From Parvularcula sp964219355 (GTDB lineage Bacteria > Pseudomonadota > Alphaproteobacteria > Caulobacterales > Parvularculaceae): a DNA stretch of 64,000 nt. Each line of letters begins with the position of its first letter. Position 1 is the first letter of the stretch. The stretch is taken from positions 372,001 to 436,000 of the forward strand of contig CAXPOZ010000005.1 in assembly GCA_964219355.1 (NCBI GenBank). The letters run 5' to 3'. Positions 26,898 through 35,083 of the stretch are shown one piece after another. A program made the position numbers and the translations under genes. Under the pieces are notes generated by a model. The model was not told the origin of the DNA. It made no database searches and saw nothing but the letters and a program-made list of their open reading frames with translations.

Positions 26898-29867
26898 TTA
26901 CAGGCTGAAGGTCCAGCCGACATACCAGTTGTCGGCATCGTCACGGATGGCGCCGATGTAGTCGACCGTATCGAAGAAGCCCGGAGCGGACGGACGATCG
27001 GTGTTGACCGGCGTGATGGCGAGCGCGTTCGGCGCTTGCAGGATCAGCGTTGCGCTGGTGCCGTCGCTGTCAGCAACGAGCGGGTTGGCAACGTCTTCTG
27101 CAACGTTTTCGGAGTCAGCGTTGAAGATCGTTTCGCTGTCGCCGAGATCGACATTGCCGTCGCCGTCGTCGCCATTGTTGGCAAGGTAGGTCGACAGGAC
27201 GGTCGGACGCGGACCGGTTTCGACCGGGTAGGTCGGCGTGAAGTCAGCCGGGGCGTCGAAGTCGAGGCCTTCGCCGTCGAAGCCGACAACAACACCGTTC
27301 GACATCTGACCAGCGGTCCCTTCACGGAGCTTCATGCCGTCATCCGGGCCGTCGCCATTGGCATCCGGGCCAGGAACAGAACCGCCAAAGTTGGTGGTCA
27401 GCGTGAAGTTCCGGATCCACGGGTTGGACTGCGGCTCAATCGCGTTGTCGTTGCCACGGTTGTCACCTTCGAAGCCGCGGTTAGCGTCACCTTCGGTCTG
27501 TACGACGATGGCGTACTGGATGTTACCGGTCCAGCCATCGGTCCAGTCGATCGAGTCATCGCCTGCGCCGGTGATCACAACGTGCTTGGCGTTGACGGTG
27601 CCGCCGAAGAATTCGACGCCGTCATCCGAGTTGTTGTGTACTTGGATGTAATCAACTTCCGTATCCGAACCAACGCCCTGGAAGGCGATGCCGTTCAGCT
27701 CGTCATCCGTCGAGAAGAGGAAGCCAGCATAACGAACTTGCGTGTAGGTGAGACGGCCCGAATTGTCAGTCGGCTCGTTACCGCCGAAGAGGCCAGAGCC
27801 GCCCTCACCGTCTTTCTCACACTGTTCCGGGTTCGCAACCGGATCGACTGTCCCAACTTCACAGTCGTTGATCGGGGCACGACCGTTGATCACAACGCCG
27901 CCCCACTGACCGCGAGTTGTCGCGGTTGCGGTGCCGTTGAGGTCAGCAAGCGAGGTCATGACGACTGGTGCGCCTTCGGTGCCATTCGAGAAGAGCTGGC
28001 TACCGCGTGTGACGATCAGCGCATCTTCACCGTTAAGACCGTAAAGCGTGACACCCGGATCAATGGTCAGAGCGACCTGAACCGCGCCGCCGAACGGGCT
28101 GGAAGCGTCAGGACCAGCATCGGTGCCGACGAAGACAGAGCCGTCAAGCTCGTAGAGGTTTCCGCCAACGAGACGCGTGTCAGCAGAGACAACGGTCGGC
28201 AGCGTGCAAACGCGGGCTTCCGAACGGCCGGCCGGAACCGGGTTGGAGCTGAGCGTCGTGCCAGTCGGGCAAGCAGCATTAGCCGCATCCGGGATCGCGT
28301 TGGAGACAAGCGTCCAGCCAGCGAGCCAGGAGTTGGAAATCGCCGTTTCGCTGTCCGAGAAGGCGCCGATGTAATCGACATTGTCAAAGCCAGCGAGACC
28401 GCTGAGGTCTGCAGCTGCAACAGCCTGTTCAGCGCTGCCTGAGAAGACACCGTTGAGCGTGGAGCCCGCAGCTTCGACGATGTTCATTGCAGTTAGCGTG
28501 CGGCCAGCGCTGTCGAAAGCACCGCCATTGTTGTCAGCGAGGAAGATCGAGTCGAGCGTCGGACGCGGATCAACTTCAGCCGGGTTAGCAGGCGTAAAGT
28601 CACCCGGGACGTCGAAATCGATGCCCTGCCCCTGGAAGCCGACGATGATACCGTTGGCAAGGAAGCCGCCGGTGCCTTCGCGAAGCTTGGCGCCATCATC
28701 CGGGCCGTCACCATTGGCGTCCGGACCCGGAACATTGTTGCCGAAGTCGGTGGTCAGCGTGAAGTTGGCGATATTCGGCATCGACTGCGGACGGATCGCG
28801 TTGTCGTTACCACGGTTGTCACCTTCGAAGCCGCGGTTGGCATCGCCCGGTGTTTGCACGACGAGGGCATACTGGATGTTACCCTGCCAGCCATCGGTCC
28901 AGTCGATCGAGTCATCACCAGCACCAGTCACGACGACGTGGGTCGCGTTGACCGTACCGCCGAAGAATTCAACGCCGTCATCAGCATTGTTGTGGACCTG
29001 AATATTATCGACCGTCGTCATGTTGCCGACGCCCTGGAAGGCAATGCCGTTCAGTTCGTCATCGGTCGAGAAAAGGAAGCCAGCATATTGGACGCGGACA
29101 AATTGCAGCGTACCGGAATTGTCGGCCGGGTTGCTGCCGCCATAAAGACCAGAGCCGCCTTCGCCGTCTTTGACGCAGAGCTCAGGGCTGACGACTGGAT
29201 CGATAGTGCCATCTTCACAATCGTTGATCGGCGCGAGGCCGTTGATGACGATGCCGCCCCACTGGCCGCGAGCCGTGGAGGAACCGCCAGAGACACCATC
29301 AGAAACCGCTTCCATGGCGCTGAGGTCCGTGCCGTCCTGATCGGCATCGATCAGGTCAGCAGCCGAAGTAAAGATGATCGGCTGGCTCGGCGAGCCAACA
29401 GCGTTGATCTGCGACCCCGGGGAGACGACCAGAGCGTCTTCACCATTGAGGCCGAAGACAACGACGCCGGGTTCGATGTTCAGCGTAACCTGCGTGCCCG
29501 GAGCAATACCGGTCGCGGCGCTGAAGGTCGAGTTACCAACGAAGACCGTGCCGTCGAGAGCGTAAGCATTGCCAGCTTCGAGCGTGGTGTCGGTGAGCAG
29601 CGTGCCAGCCGGAATGATACAGGCCGTGATGTCGACACCGCCAACAGTCCGTGTACCTTCAGTCGTGCCATCGGGGCAGAGCTGCGTCGTGAAATCAACA
29701 GCGCCATCGGCCGTCGTCTGGCCGCCACCGCCGCCATTGCCCGGATTGATGGTCACAGAACCGGTGTTACCGGCATTTTCGACACTACCGCTGCCTGAAC
29801 AGGCCGCGAGAACCGCACAGGCGCTGGTCAGGAGAAGCCCACCGCGAAGAGAAGAGATCATTTTCAT
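26898..29867 (-). CDS. Large two-copy extracellular lipoprotein, ElpS-like candidate
   Basis: A 989-residue lipoprotein: signal with SACAVLAAC (lipid Cys 23), a Gly/Asn-rich linker, then two tandem copies of one domain at about 64-522 and 533-989. Both copies contain, nearly unchanged, FLFSTDDELNGIAFQGVG, DDGVEFFGGTVNA, GAGDDSIDWTDGW, DANRGFEGDNRGNDNAI and the Asp-rich loop GPDANGDGPDDG, likely a calcium site. Each copy ends in a YIGA...GWT block. Parallel-helix-like short strands are suggested. Placed beside T2SS genes, a TonB receptor and Pho boxes, it resembles ElpS of Caulobacter crescentus, an extracellular lipoprotein made on phosphate starvation and exported by T2SS. Start at ATG 29867 (AGGGGG site) rather than 29900. 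Confidence 0.8.
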   Translation of the reverse strand: MKMISSLRGGLLLTSACAVLAACSGSGSVENAGNTGSVTINPGNGGGGGQTTADGAVDFTTQLCPDGTTEGTRTVGGVDITACIIPAGTLLTDTTLEAGNAYALDGTVFVGNSTFSAATGIAPGTQVTLNIEPGVVVFGLNGEDALVVSPGSQINAVGSPSQPIIFTSAADLIDADQDGTDLSAMEAVSDGVSGGSSTARGQWGGIVINGLAPINDCEDGTIDPVVSPELCVKDGEGGSGLYGGSNPADNSGTLQFVRVQYAGFLFSTDDELNGIAFQGVGNMTTVDNIQVHNNADDGVEFFGGTVNATHVVVTGAGDDSIDWTDGWQGNIQYALVVQTPGDANRGFEGDNRGNDNAIRPQSMPNIANFTLTTDFGNNVPGPDANGDGPDDGAKLREGTGGFLANGIIVGFQGQGIDFDVPGDFTPANPAEVDPRPTLDSIFLADNNGGAFDSAGRTLTAMNIVEAAGSTLNGVFSGSAEQAVAAADLSGLAGFDNVDYIGAFSDSETAISNSWLAGWTLVSNAIPDAANAACPTGTTLSSNPVPAGRSEARVCTLPTVVSADTRLVGGNLYELDGSVFVGTDAGPDASSPFGGAVQVALTIDPGVTLYGLNGEDALIVTRGSQLFSNGTEGAPVVMTSLADLNGTATATTRGQWGGVVINGRAPINDCEVGTVDPVANPEQCEKDGEGGSGLFGGNEPTDNSGRLTYTQVRYAGFLFSTDDELNGIAFQGVGSDTEVDYIQVHNNSDDGVEFFGGTVNAKHVVITGAGDDSIDWTDGWTGNIQYAIVVQTEGDANRGFEGDNRGNDNAIEPQSNPWIRNFTLTTNFGGSVPGPDANGDGPDDGMKLREGTAGQMSNGVVVGFDGEGLDFDAPADFTPTYPVETGPRPTVLSTYLANNGDDGDGNVDLGDSETIFNADSENVAEDVANPLVADSDGTSATLILQAPNALAITPVNTDRPSAPGFFDTVDYIGAIRDDADNWYVGWTFSL

Positions 29868-29957
29868 GCTTTTGCCCCCTAAGGCAGATTGCAGGTACAA
29901 TAAGATTCATAGAGGCCCCACGACCTCACCCCGCGCTCATAGGGAGGCAATTTCACA

Positions 29958-29974
29958 CTTTCATGACATGAAAG
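29958..29974. promoter_or_regulatory. 17-bp perfect palindrome upstream of the lipoprotein gene
   Basis: CTTTCATG-A-CATGAAAG, an 8-1-8 perfect palindrome in the untranslated leader of the lipoprotein gene, about 45 bases downstream of the predicted -10. It could be an operator or form a leader hairpin in the mRNA. Confidence 0.55.
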
Positions 29975-30020
29975 ACTGGCAAGGGAGAAAATCTGAAAAT
30001 ATTTGTCGGTAAACGGTCTT

Positions 30021-30026
30021 TTTATA
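30021..30026 (-). promoter_or_regulatory. Predicted -10 box of the lipoprotein-receptor promoter
   Basis: TATAAA on the minus strand, eight bases after the last Pho half-site. This is the arrangement of PhoB-activated promoters, in which the Pho box replaces the -35 element. Confidence 0.5.
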
Positions 30027-30034
30027 ACAATTGA

Positions 30035-30079
30035 GTGACAATGTGACAGGCCAATGACAATAAGACAGTTCTATGACAG
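30035..30079 (-). promoter_or_regulatory. Cluster of PhoB boxes
   Basis: Read on the minus strand, five seven-base half-sites follow one another: CTGTCAT (30079-30073), CTGTCTT (30068-30062), TTGTCAT (30060-30054), CTGTCAC (30049-30043) and TTGTCAC (30041-30035). Two pairs have the exact 11-base spacing of a Pho box. The first pair, CTGTCATAGAACTGTCTT, is close to the consensus CTGTCAT-N4-CTGTCAC. They face the lipoprotein gene but also lie 72 bases upstream of divergent gspO, so both could be PhoB targets. Confidence 0.7.
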
Positions 30080-30150
30080 CAAGACTTGTTCAGCACTGCT
30101 CATAATGTGCAAATAGTGCGCAAGACGGAGGAAATATTCTGCAGTTTGAG

Positions 30151-30951
30151 ATGGATATGACGGGAGTGATTCTCCTGATCGGATTTACGGGGCTTGGGCT
30201 GCTGCTTGGCAGCTTTCTCGGCGTCGTTATCCATCGCGGGCCGCAGATATGGGGGTTGGCTGAGAACGAGGGTGAAGAGCAGTCTTTGTCGCTCGCCTGG
30301 CCACCTTCTCACTGCCCATCCTGCAAGACGCGGCTACGGCCTGTCGAGCTGATCCCGATCCTTGGCTATCTCTTCGCGCGCGGCCGGTGCCGTCATTGCG
30401 AGACGCCGATTCCCCGCTTCTACCCCATCGTCGAATCGCTAGGTCTTCTGGCCGGACTCATTTCGGCATTGCTGTTTGCCAGCCCCGTCATGGCAGGCGC
30501 CGCCCTCACCTTTTTCCTGCTTCTGATCGCCATGGCGGCGATTGATGCGCGCACCGGCTATCTGCCCGATGCGTTGACCCTGCCGCTTCTCACCCTTGGG
30601 CTTGGCGCAGGGGCATTCGGGGTTTTCGTGACGGCGCAGGACGCCATCCTCGGCTGGGTCATCGGGTGGGGATGCCTTGCAGCACTCGCCGCACTCTATC
30701 GGCTCCTGCGGGGACGCGAAGGCTTGGGCGGCGGAGACGCCAAGCTACTCGGTGCAGGGGCGGCGTTTACCGGCCCCTACGCACTGCCCATCATGCTTGC
30801 GCTCGCCGCCTCAAGCGCCCTGATCGGCGCGTTTTTTATGGGGAAAGGGCGGATCGACGGCGCTACAGAAATCCGCTTTGGCCCCTGGCTCGCAGGCGCC
30901 ATTGCAGCGGTTTTCATCCTGCAACGGATCTGGCCAGCACTGCCGCTTTAG
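30151..30951 (+). CDS. gspO: Prepilin peptidase / N-methyltransferase GspO
   Basis: A 266-residue polytopic aspartic protease that cleaves and N-methylates GspG-K prepilins. The N-terminal methylase domain has the zinc tetracysteine CPSC (55-58) and CRHC (80-83). The peptidase has Asp132 in AAIDARTGYLPD and Asp196 in GGGDAKLLG, both essential. It is separated from the gsp operon by the lipoprotein and receptor genes and runs divergently. The only good ribosome site, GGAGGAA at 30127-30133, fits better an in-frame CTG (30139) than the ATG at 30151, so a non-ATG start adding four residues is possible. Confidence 0.94.
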   Translation: MDMTGVILLIGFTGLGLLLGSFLGVVIHRGPQIWGLAENEGEEQSLSLAWPPSHCPSCKTRLRPVELIPILGYLFARGRCRHCETPIPRFYPIVESLGLLAGLISALLFASPVMAGAALTFFLLLIAMAAIDARTGYLPDALTLPLLTLGLGAGAFGVFVTAQDAILGWVIGWGCLAALAALYRLLRGREGLGGGDAKLLGAGAAFTGPYALPIMLALAASSALIGAFFMGKGRIDGATEIRFGPWLAGAIAAVFILQRIWPALPL

Positions 30952-30954
30952 CGA

Positions 30955-31392
30955 TCAGAAAATTCCAAGGAATTTCTTCCGCTTACGACGCTGCCACTCG
31001 GCCTGCCTTTCGGTGGCATAGCTCAGATAATCCCCGCCCCGCCGCGAGACCTTCGCCTTGGTGAAAGAGATATCAGAGAGCAGCGTCCGCTCCAGCGCGC
31101 TTTCAGGCGGCATGGAATGATGCGGCGCCACCATTTGCTGTCGCTGGCGACCTTTACCGGCTTTGGCAGTCGCCTGCATCTCGGTATGCATCGCGGTCAA
31201 GGCCGCAGCCACTGGGTCGTGCCCCGGCGTCGCCTGCCCATCGGTTGTCTGCTCGGGCAACCGGTAGGAGCGTTCAAAGCTCTGGTCCCGGCGCGAGGGA
31301 CGCAAGGTGTCATCAACGCTCGTGCCCGAGAGATCGAGCGAGCTGCGCTGGGAAAATCCGTTCCAGATATCGGACAAACGGTCTTTGCTCAT
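30955..31392 (-). CDS. Small basic protein paired with the proteasome-like gene
   Basis: A 145-residue protein I do not recognise. It appears largely disordered, rich in Ser, Arg, Gln and Thr, without membrane segment or signal. The C-terminal 45 residues are the most ordered part and end in a basic run (RQAEWQRRKRKKFLGIF). It begins 16 bases after the stop of the Ntn-hydrolase-like gene on the same strand and is almost certainly cotranscribed. It could be an adaptor or substrate of that protein; nothing in the sequence proves it. It is convergent with gspO. Confidence 0.6.
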   Translation of the reverse strand: MSKDRLSDIWNGFSQRSSLDLSGTSVDDTLRPSRRDQSFERSYRLPEQTTDGQATPGHDPVAAALTAMHTEMQATAKAGKGRQRQQMVAPHHSMPPESALERTLLSDISFTKAKVSRRGGDYLSYATERQAEWQRRKRKKFLGIF

Positions 31393-31408
31393 GATGTCCG
31401 TCCTTCTC

Positions 31409-32692
31409 CTATAGATCCGCGCGTTCCTTGCCCATCACGAGGCCTTCATTGCGCGTGATAGTGGCAAGGCTAATCGGTCCGCCCACGGTCTCGACCGAGT
31501 GCATGACCTTTTGCTGGAAGCTGTTGAGCTTGATGAGCGAGGCAGCGGTCTCGCCCAGCTCTTTCTTCGGCAGGCTGCCAATGGCCCTGAGGATCGGCCC
31601 GGTATGCGAGCGGAACTGATACTCATCGATCGACGAGAAAAAGGCCTGAATGGCGGCGCCGAGATTGTTCTCTGAATATTGCGCGAAAAGCCGCTGGCGC
31701 TGCTCGTCCGACAGGCCCGGGGCCTGCCCCACAACATCTGTCACCAGATGCATGGAGAGCCGCAGCGTCTCGCCGAAGAGGAAATAGCGCAAGCCCTGAT
31801 CCATACCGGTCAGGAAAGTGCGGATCATCCGGTCCTGCGCGAAAGGCTGAATCACGGGCCCGGCATCGGCGGTCATGTCCCGCGAGCGGTCCTGGCGGTG
31901 CTTCATCGTGCCCATGATGACGGTCGAGCACAGATAGCTGCGCATGGAGGGGAAGGTCTCGCGGCGGCCGAAGCCGGCAAAGACCACCCCCGTATAATGT
32001 TCGAAGAAAGCGTCCTTGATCACCGAGAAGACCGCGATCTCTTCAAGCTGGCGGCGCGTCGTCTCAGAGACAGTGAGCGAGCCATAATCGGCATGCAGCG
32101 AAGCAATCAGGCTTTCGATGATTTCCTTGATCGGCCCGGCATAGCGGCGGTTGATCTGGTCAGCCGTCCCGCGCGGGAAACAGGCAAGCTCGCCCCGTGG
32201 CGATTCATCGAGATTGGTCCGGTAATCCACATAAAGCTGGTTCACCGTGAATTCGAAGATCGCCGAGACATGGTCACGCAGATTACCGGCCTGGGACTGT
32301 CGGAAATGCTCGACGTGATAGTCGAAATCACTCGCGACGATGCTCATCACCACAGCGATGTGCTTGCAGAATTCGCGGTCCTGATGGTCCTGCGGGAAGA
32401 GGTCCGGATTGTTCGACAGGAAAGAGATGAAGTCGCGCGCGTAAGCATCGACCGTGTCGAAATTCTTGCCCGCCGCCTGGTCACGATAGACCGAGATCAC
32501 CGTCTCCCAAGGCATGCCCATCAGCTCGGCATTGTTATAGATCATGACCCCGATCGGCTGATCCGGGACCAGCGGGAACAGCTTGTCCACGCTCTGATAG
32601 GTCTTGAGATAGTTCGGCCCTGAGATGGTGACAGCACTGTCAGCGGCCATGGCCACTGCCTGCCTGTTCATCAACACGACTTCTGACGTCAT
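31409..32692 (-). CDS. Uncharacterised proteasome-beta-like (Ntn-hydrolase) protein
   Basis: A 427-residue protein starting MTSEVVLMNRQAVAMAADSA. With Met removed, Thr becomes residue 1, Asp is exactly at 17 (AADS), and Lys is at 36 (VDKLFPL). This reproduces the Thr1-Asp17-Lys33 catalytic pattern of proteasome and HslV beta subunits, with a three-residue insertion. The following PIGVMIYNNAELMGMPWETV fits the strand and GxA/GxS region of that fold. A mostly helical C-terminal half (about 190-427) contains SMRSYLC and ends with TVGGPISLATITRNEG, a block I associate with a widespread unannotated family. The start at 32692 is chosen because it exposes Thr1; the frame opens 21 codons earlier. No unfoldase partner is adjacent. 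Confidence 0.6.
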   Translation of the reverse strand: MTSEVVLMNRQAVAMAADSAVTISGPNYLKTYQSVDKLFPLVPDQPIGVMIYNNAELMGMPWETVISVYRDQAAGKNFDTVDAYARDFISFLSNNPDLFPQDHQDREFCKHIAVVMSIVASDFDYHVEHFRQSQAGNLRDHVSAIFEFTVNQLYVDYRTNLDESPRGELACFPRGTADQINRRYAGPIKEIIESLIASLHADYGSLTVSETTRRQLEEIAVFSVIKDAFFEHYTGVVFAGFGRRETFPSMRSYLCSTVIMGTMKHRQDRSRDMTADAGPVIQPFAQDRMIRTFLTGMDQGLRYFLFGETLRLSMHLVTDVVGQAPGLSDEQRQRLFAQYSENNLGAAIQAFFSSIDEYQFRSHTGPILRAIGSLPKKELGETAASLIKLNSFQQKVMHSVETVGGPISLATITRNEGLVMGKERADL

Positions 32693-32854
32693 GATATTGC
32701 CCCGGAACCCACCTAAACTTGGCGCTACGGTATGGGAAAGAAGCCCCGGGGGCAATCATTCACGCAAAAAGAGCTTAACATTCGCGTCCGGGTTCACGGT
32801 TCCACAACGCCTTTCCGATAGGTTTACCCTATTACGCGGAAGGGCTTGAGCCAG

Positions 32855-35080
32855 ATGTCTACCACCTCTGTCCGGCAGGATGCCGTACTTTCCTCCCCTC
32901 GCGGGGCCCAGATTCTGGCAGGCCGCCTGCCCTTTATTGCTACTATTCTGACCAGTGCGGCGCTGATTTTCCTCGTTCAGCCGCTTTTTGCGAAGCTTGC
33001 GACTCCGCTGCTCGGCGGCACGCCGTCCGTTTGGAATGTCTCGCTCGTCTGCTTTCAGACCGCGCTTCTGGCGGGATATGCCTATGCGCACGCGCTGGCC
33101 CGTTTCGTGCCGCTCCGCCATCAGGTCGCGGTGCATGGCGCGGTACTTGTCCTTGCTGGTTTAACACTGCCAATCGGGCTTTCCGGGATGCTGGGCGCCC
33201 CCAATGAAGGCAATCCGCTTGTCTGGCTGATGGGCACATTCGCGGTCTCGATCGCGCCGGTCTTCATCGCGATTTCGGCGACGTCGCCGCTTCTTCAGCA
33301 CTGGTACGGCCATTCAGGCGAGAAAGACGCTGAAGACCCCTACTTCCTCTATGGCGCATCAAACATCGGCTCACTGATCGGACTTATTGCCTATCCGGTC
33401 GTGCTCGAGCCGCTGATCGGCGTGACCACCCAAAGCTGGATCTGGACGGCCGGATACGCCATCGCGTCCGCCGGGCTTATCGTCTGTGGCCTGATCGTTG
33501 CCGCACGCTCAAGCACCGTAGAGACGACAGAGCATCACGAGAGCACAACAAGCACTGCACCCGCTGGCACGATGACAGAGCGCCTGCGCTGGCTCGCTCT
33601 TGCCTTTCTACCGTCCTCGCTTCTTGTCGGGACGACATCCCATATTTCGACCGATGTCGCCTCCGCGCCGTTCTTATGGTCGCCGCCGCTGATCCTTTAT
33701 ATCGGCAGTTTCATCATTGCTTTCGGTGCACGCGAAGCCCTCTTTACCCGGATGGCTGGGATGGCGCTCCCAATTGCAGCAGGGCTCGTCCTCCTCACCG
33801 TCTTTGCAACGAGCTGGCCGATCCTGATCGAGATTGGGATCGCTCTGGCAGCGCTTGGCGCCGCCGCGCTCTATTGCCACGGCACGCTGGCGGCCTCCCG
33901 CCCACCCAAAGCGCGGCTGACGGAGTTTTACTTCATCATGTCGCTAGGCGGTGTCCTTGGTGGTGCCTTCAATGCGATCCTTGCGCCGCTCCTCTTCGCT
34001 AGTGTCGTTGAGTTTCCGCTGATCATGGCGCTCGTCCTTTTGACCTTACCCAAAGGGGTTTCGGGCGGTACGATCCGCGTTGGGATTTTCACGACAATCG
34101 CCATGGGCAGTGTCGTCATCGGCTCGATGATGTCAGGCCATGACAAGGGCGACGTCCAGCAATTCACGGCCCAGCTTTTCCTCTTTGTACCGCTGATCCT
34201 CCTGATCCTCGGCCGGGGCAGTCGGTCGATCGCGCTGGCTTGCGTGGCAAGCCTTGCCGCCGCTGCTATTGCCGCGCCCTTCATGGGCAAGCAGACGCTC
34301 CTGACCGAGCGCAGCTTCTTTGGCGTGCACCGTGTATCGCAGACGGAGCATCTGCGCGTTCTCATTCACGGCACGACCGTACATGGTGCCCAGCGTCTTG
34401 ACGATCAGGGCCGCCCGACGCCGATCACCTATTATCATGCCACCTCCCCAATCGGCGAAGTCTTCTCATCCTATAAGGAACGTTCGCCTGTTGGTGTTGT
34501 CGGCCTTGGGGTGGGCTCAGTTGCCTGCGCCATGGACCCGTCACAGCGCGGCGTGTTCTATGAGATTGACCCAGTCGTTGTTGAGATTGCGCGCAATCCG
34601 GCACTCTTCAACTTCCTCTCCGCCTGCGGCGGAAATTCGGAAATAGTCATGGGTGATGGCCGCCTGACCGTCGCGGATGCCCAGGAAGGCACTTACGGCT
34701 TCATGCTACTCGATGCCTTCAGCTCAGATGCTGTGCCCGCGCACCTTCTGACCCGTGAAGCGCTTTCCATGTTCATGTCACGGACGACAGACGACGGCGT
34801 TCTTGCGATCCATATCTCGAACCGGCACCTTAATCTGGGGCCGATCATCGGCCGTATCGCTGGCGCCGAAGGCTGGGTCGCCATCGAGAAGAAATCCCGT
34901 GTCGACAATCCGCTTGAGACCTTTGCTGCCCCGACCCGCGTTGTGGCACTGGCCCGGCATGACACTGATCTTCTGCCGCTTCTTGCAAATGGCGGTTGGA
35001 AGCCTCTTACCTCGGACGGAAAGCATCCGTGGACAGATGAGCGCTCGAACATCCTCGGCGCCTGGGTTGCGAACTGGTAA
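32855..35080 (+). CDS. Fused MFS-type membrane / spermidine-synthase-like protein
   Basis: A 741-residue fusion. Residues about 20-500 form a multi-helix membrane domain beginning FIATILTSAALIFLVQPLFA, typical of fused MFS/spermidine synthases. The C-terminal 220 residues are a SpeE-like Rossmann domain with VGLGVGSVACAMD, an acidic FYEIDPVV, GDGRLTVAD and LLDAFSSDAVPAHLL. Whether it makes or exports polyamines, or acts on something else, is not known for this family. Start at ATG 32855, ten bases after GGAAGGG; a TTG at 32846 is closer to the site but less likely. It is divergent from the proteasome-like gene. Confidence 0.85.
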   Translation: MSTTSVRQDAVLSSPRGAQILAGRLPFIATILTSAALIFLVQPLFAKLATPLLGGTPSVWNVSLVCFQTALLAGYAYAHALARFVPLRHQVAVHGAVLVLAGLTLPIGLSGMLGAPNEGNPLVWLMGTFAVSIAPVFIAISATSPLLQHWYGHSGEKDAEDPYFLYGASNIGSLIGLIAYPVVLEPLIGVTTQSWIWTAGYAIASAGLIVCGLIVAARSSTVETTEHHESTTSTAPAGTMTERLRWLALAFLPSSLLVGTTSHISTDVASAPFLWSPPLILYIGSFIIAFGAREALFTRMAGMALPIAAGLVLLTVFATSWPILIEIGIALAALGAAALYCHGTLAASRPPKARLTEFYFIMSLGGVLGGAFNAILAPLLFASVVEFPLIMALVLLTLPKGVSGGTIRVGIFTTIAMGSVVIGSMMSGHDKGDVQQFTAQLFLFVPLILLILGRGSRSIALACVASLAAAAIAAPFMGKQTLLTERSFFGVHRVSQTEHLRVLIHGTTVHGAQRLDDQGRPTPITYYHATSPIGEVFSSYKERSPVGVVGLGVGSVACAMDPSQRGVFYEIDPVVVEIARNPALFNFLSACGGNSEIVMGDGRLTVADAQEGTYGFMLLDAFSSDAVPAHLLTREALSMFMSRTTDDGVLAIHISNRHLNLGPIIGRIAGAEGWVAIEKKSRVDNPLETFAAPTRVVALARHDTDLLPLLANGGWKPLTSDGKHPWTDERSNILGAWVANW

Positions 35081-35083
35081 GGC

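Noticed and set aside
26895..28442. 515-codon plus-strand frame opposite the second copy of the lipoprotein
   Set aside because: Val/Arg/Glu-rich low-quality sequence; a similar 314-codon antisense frame opposite the first copy simply reflects the duplicated coding sequence.
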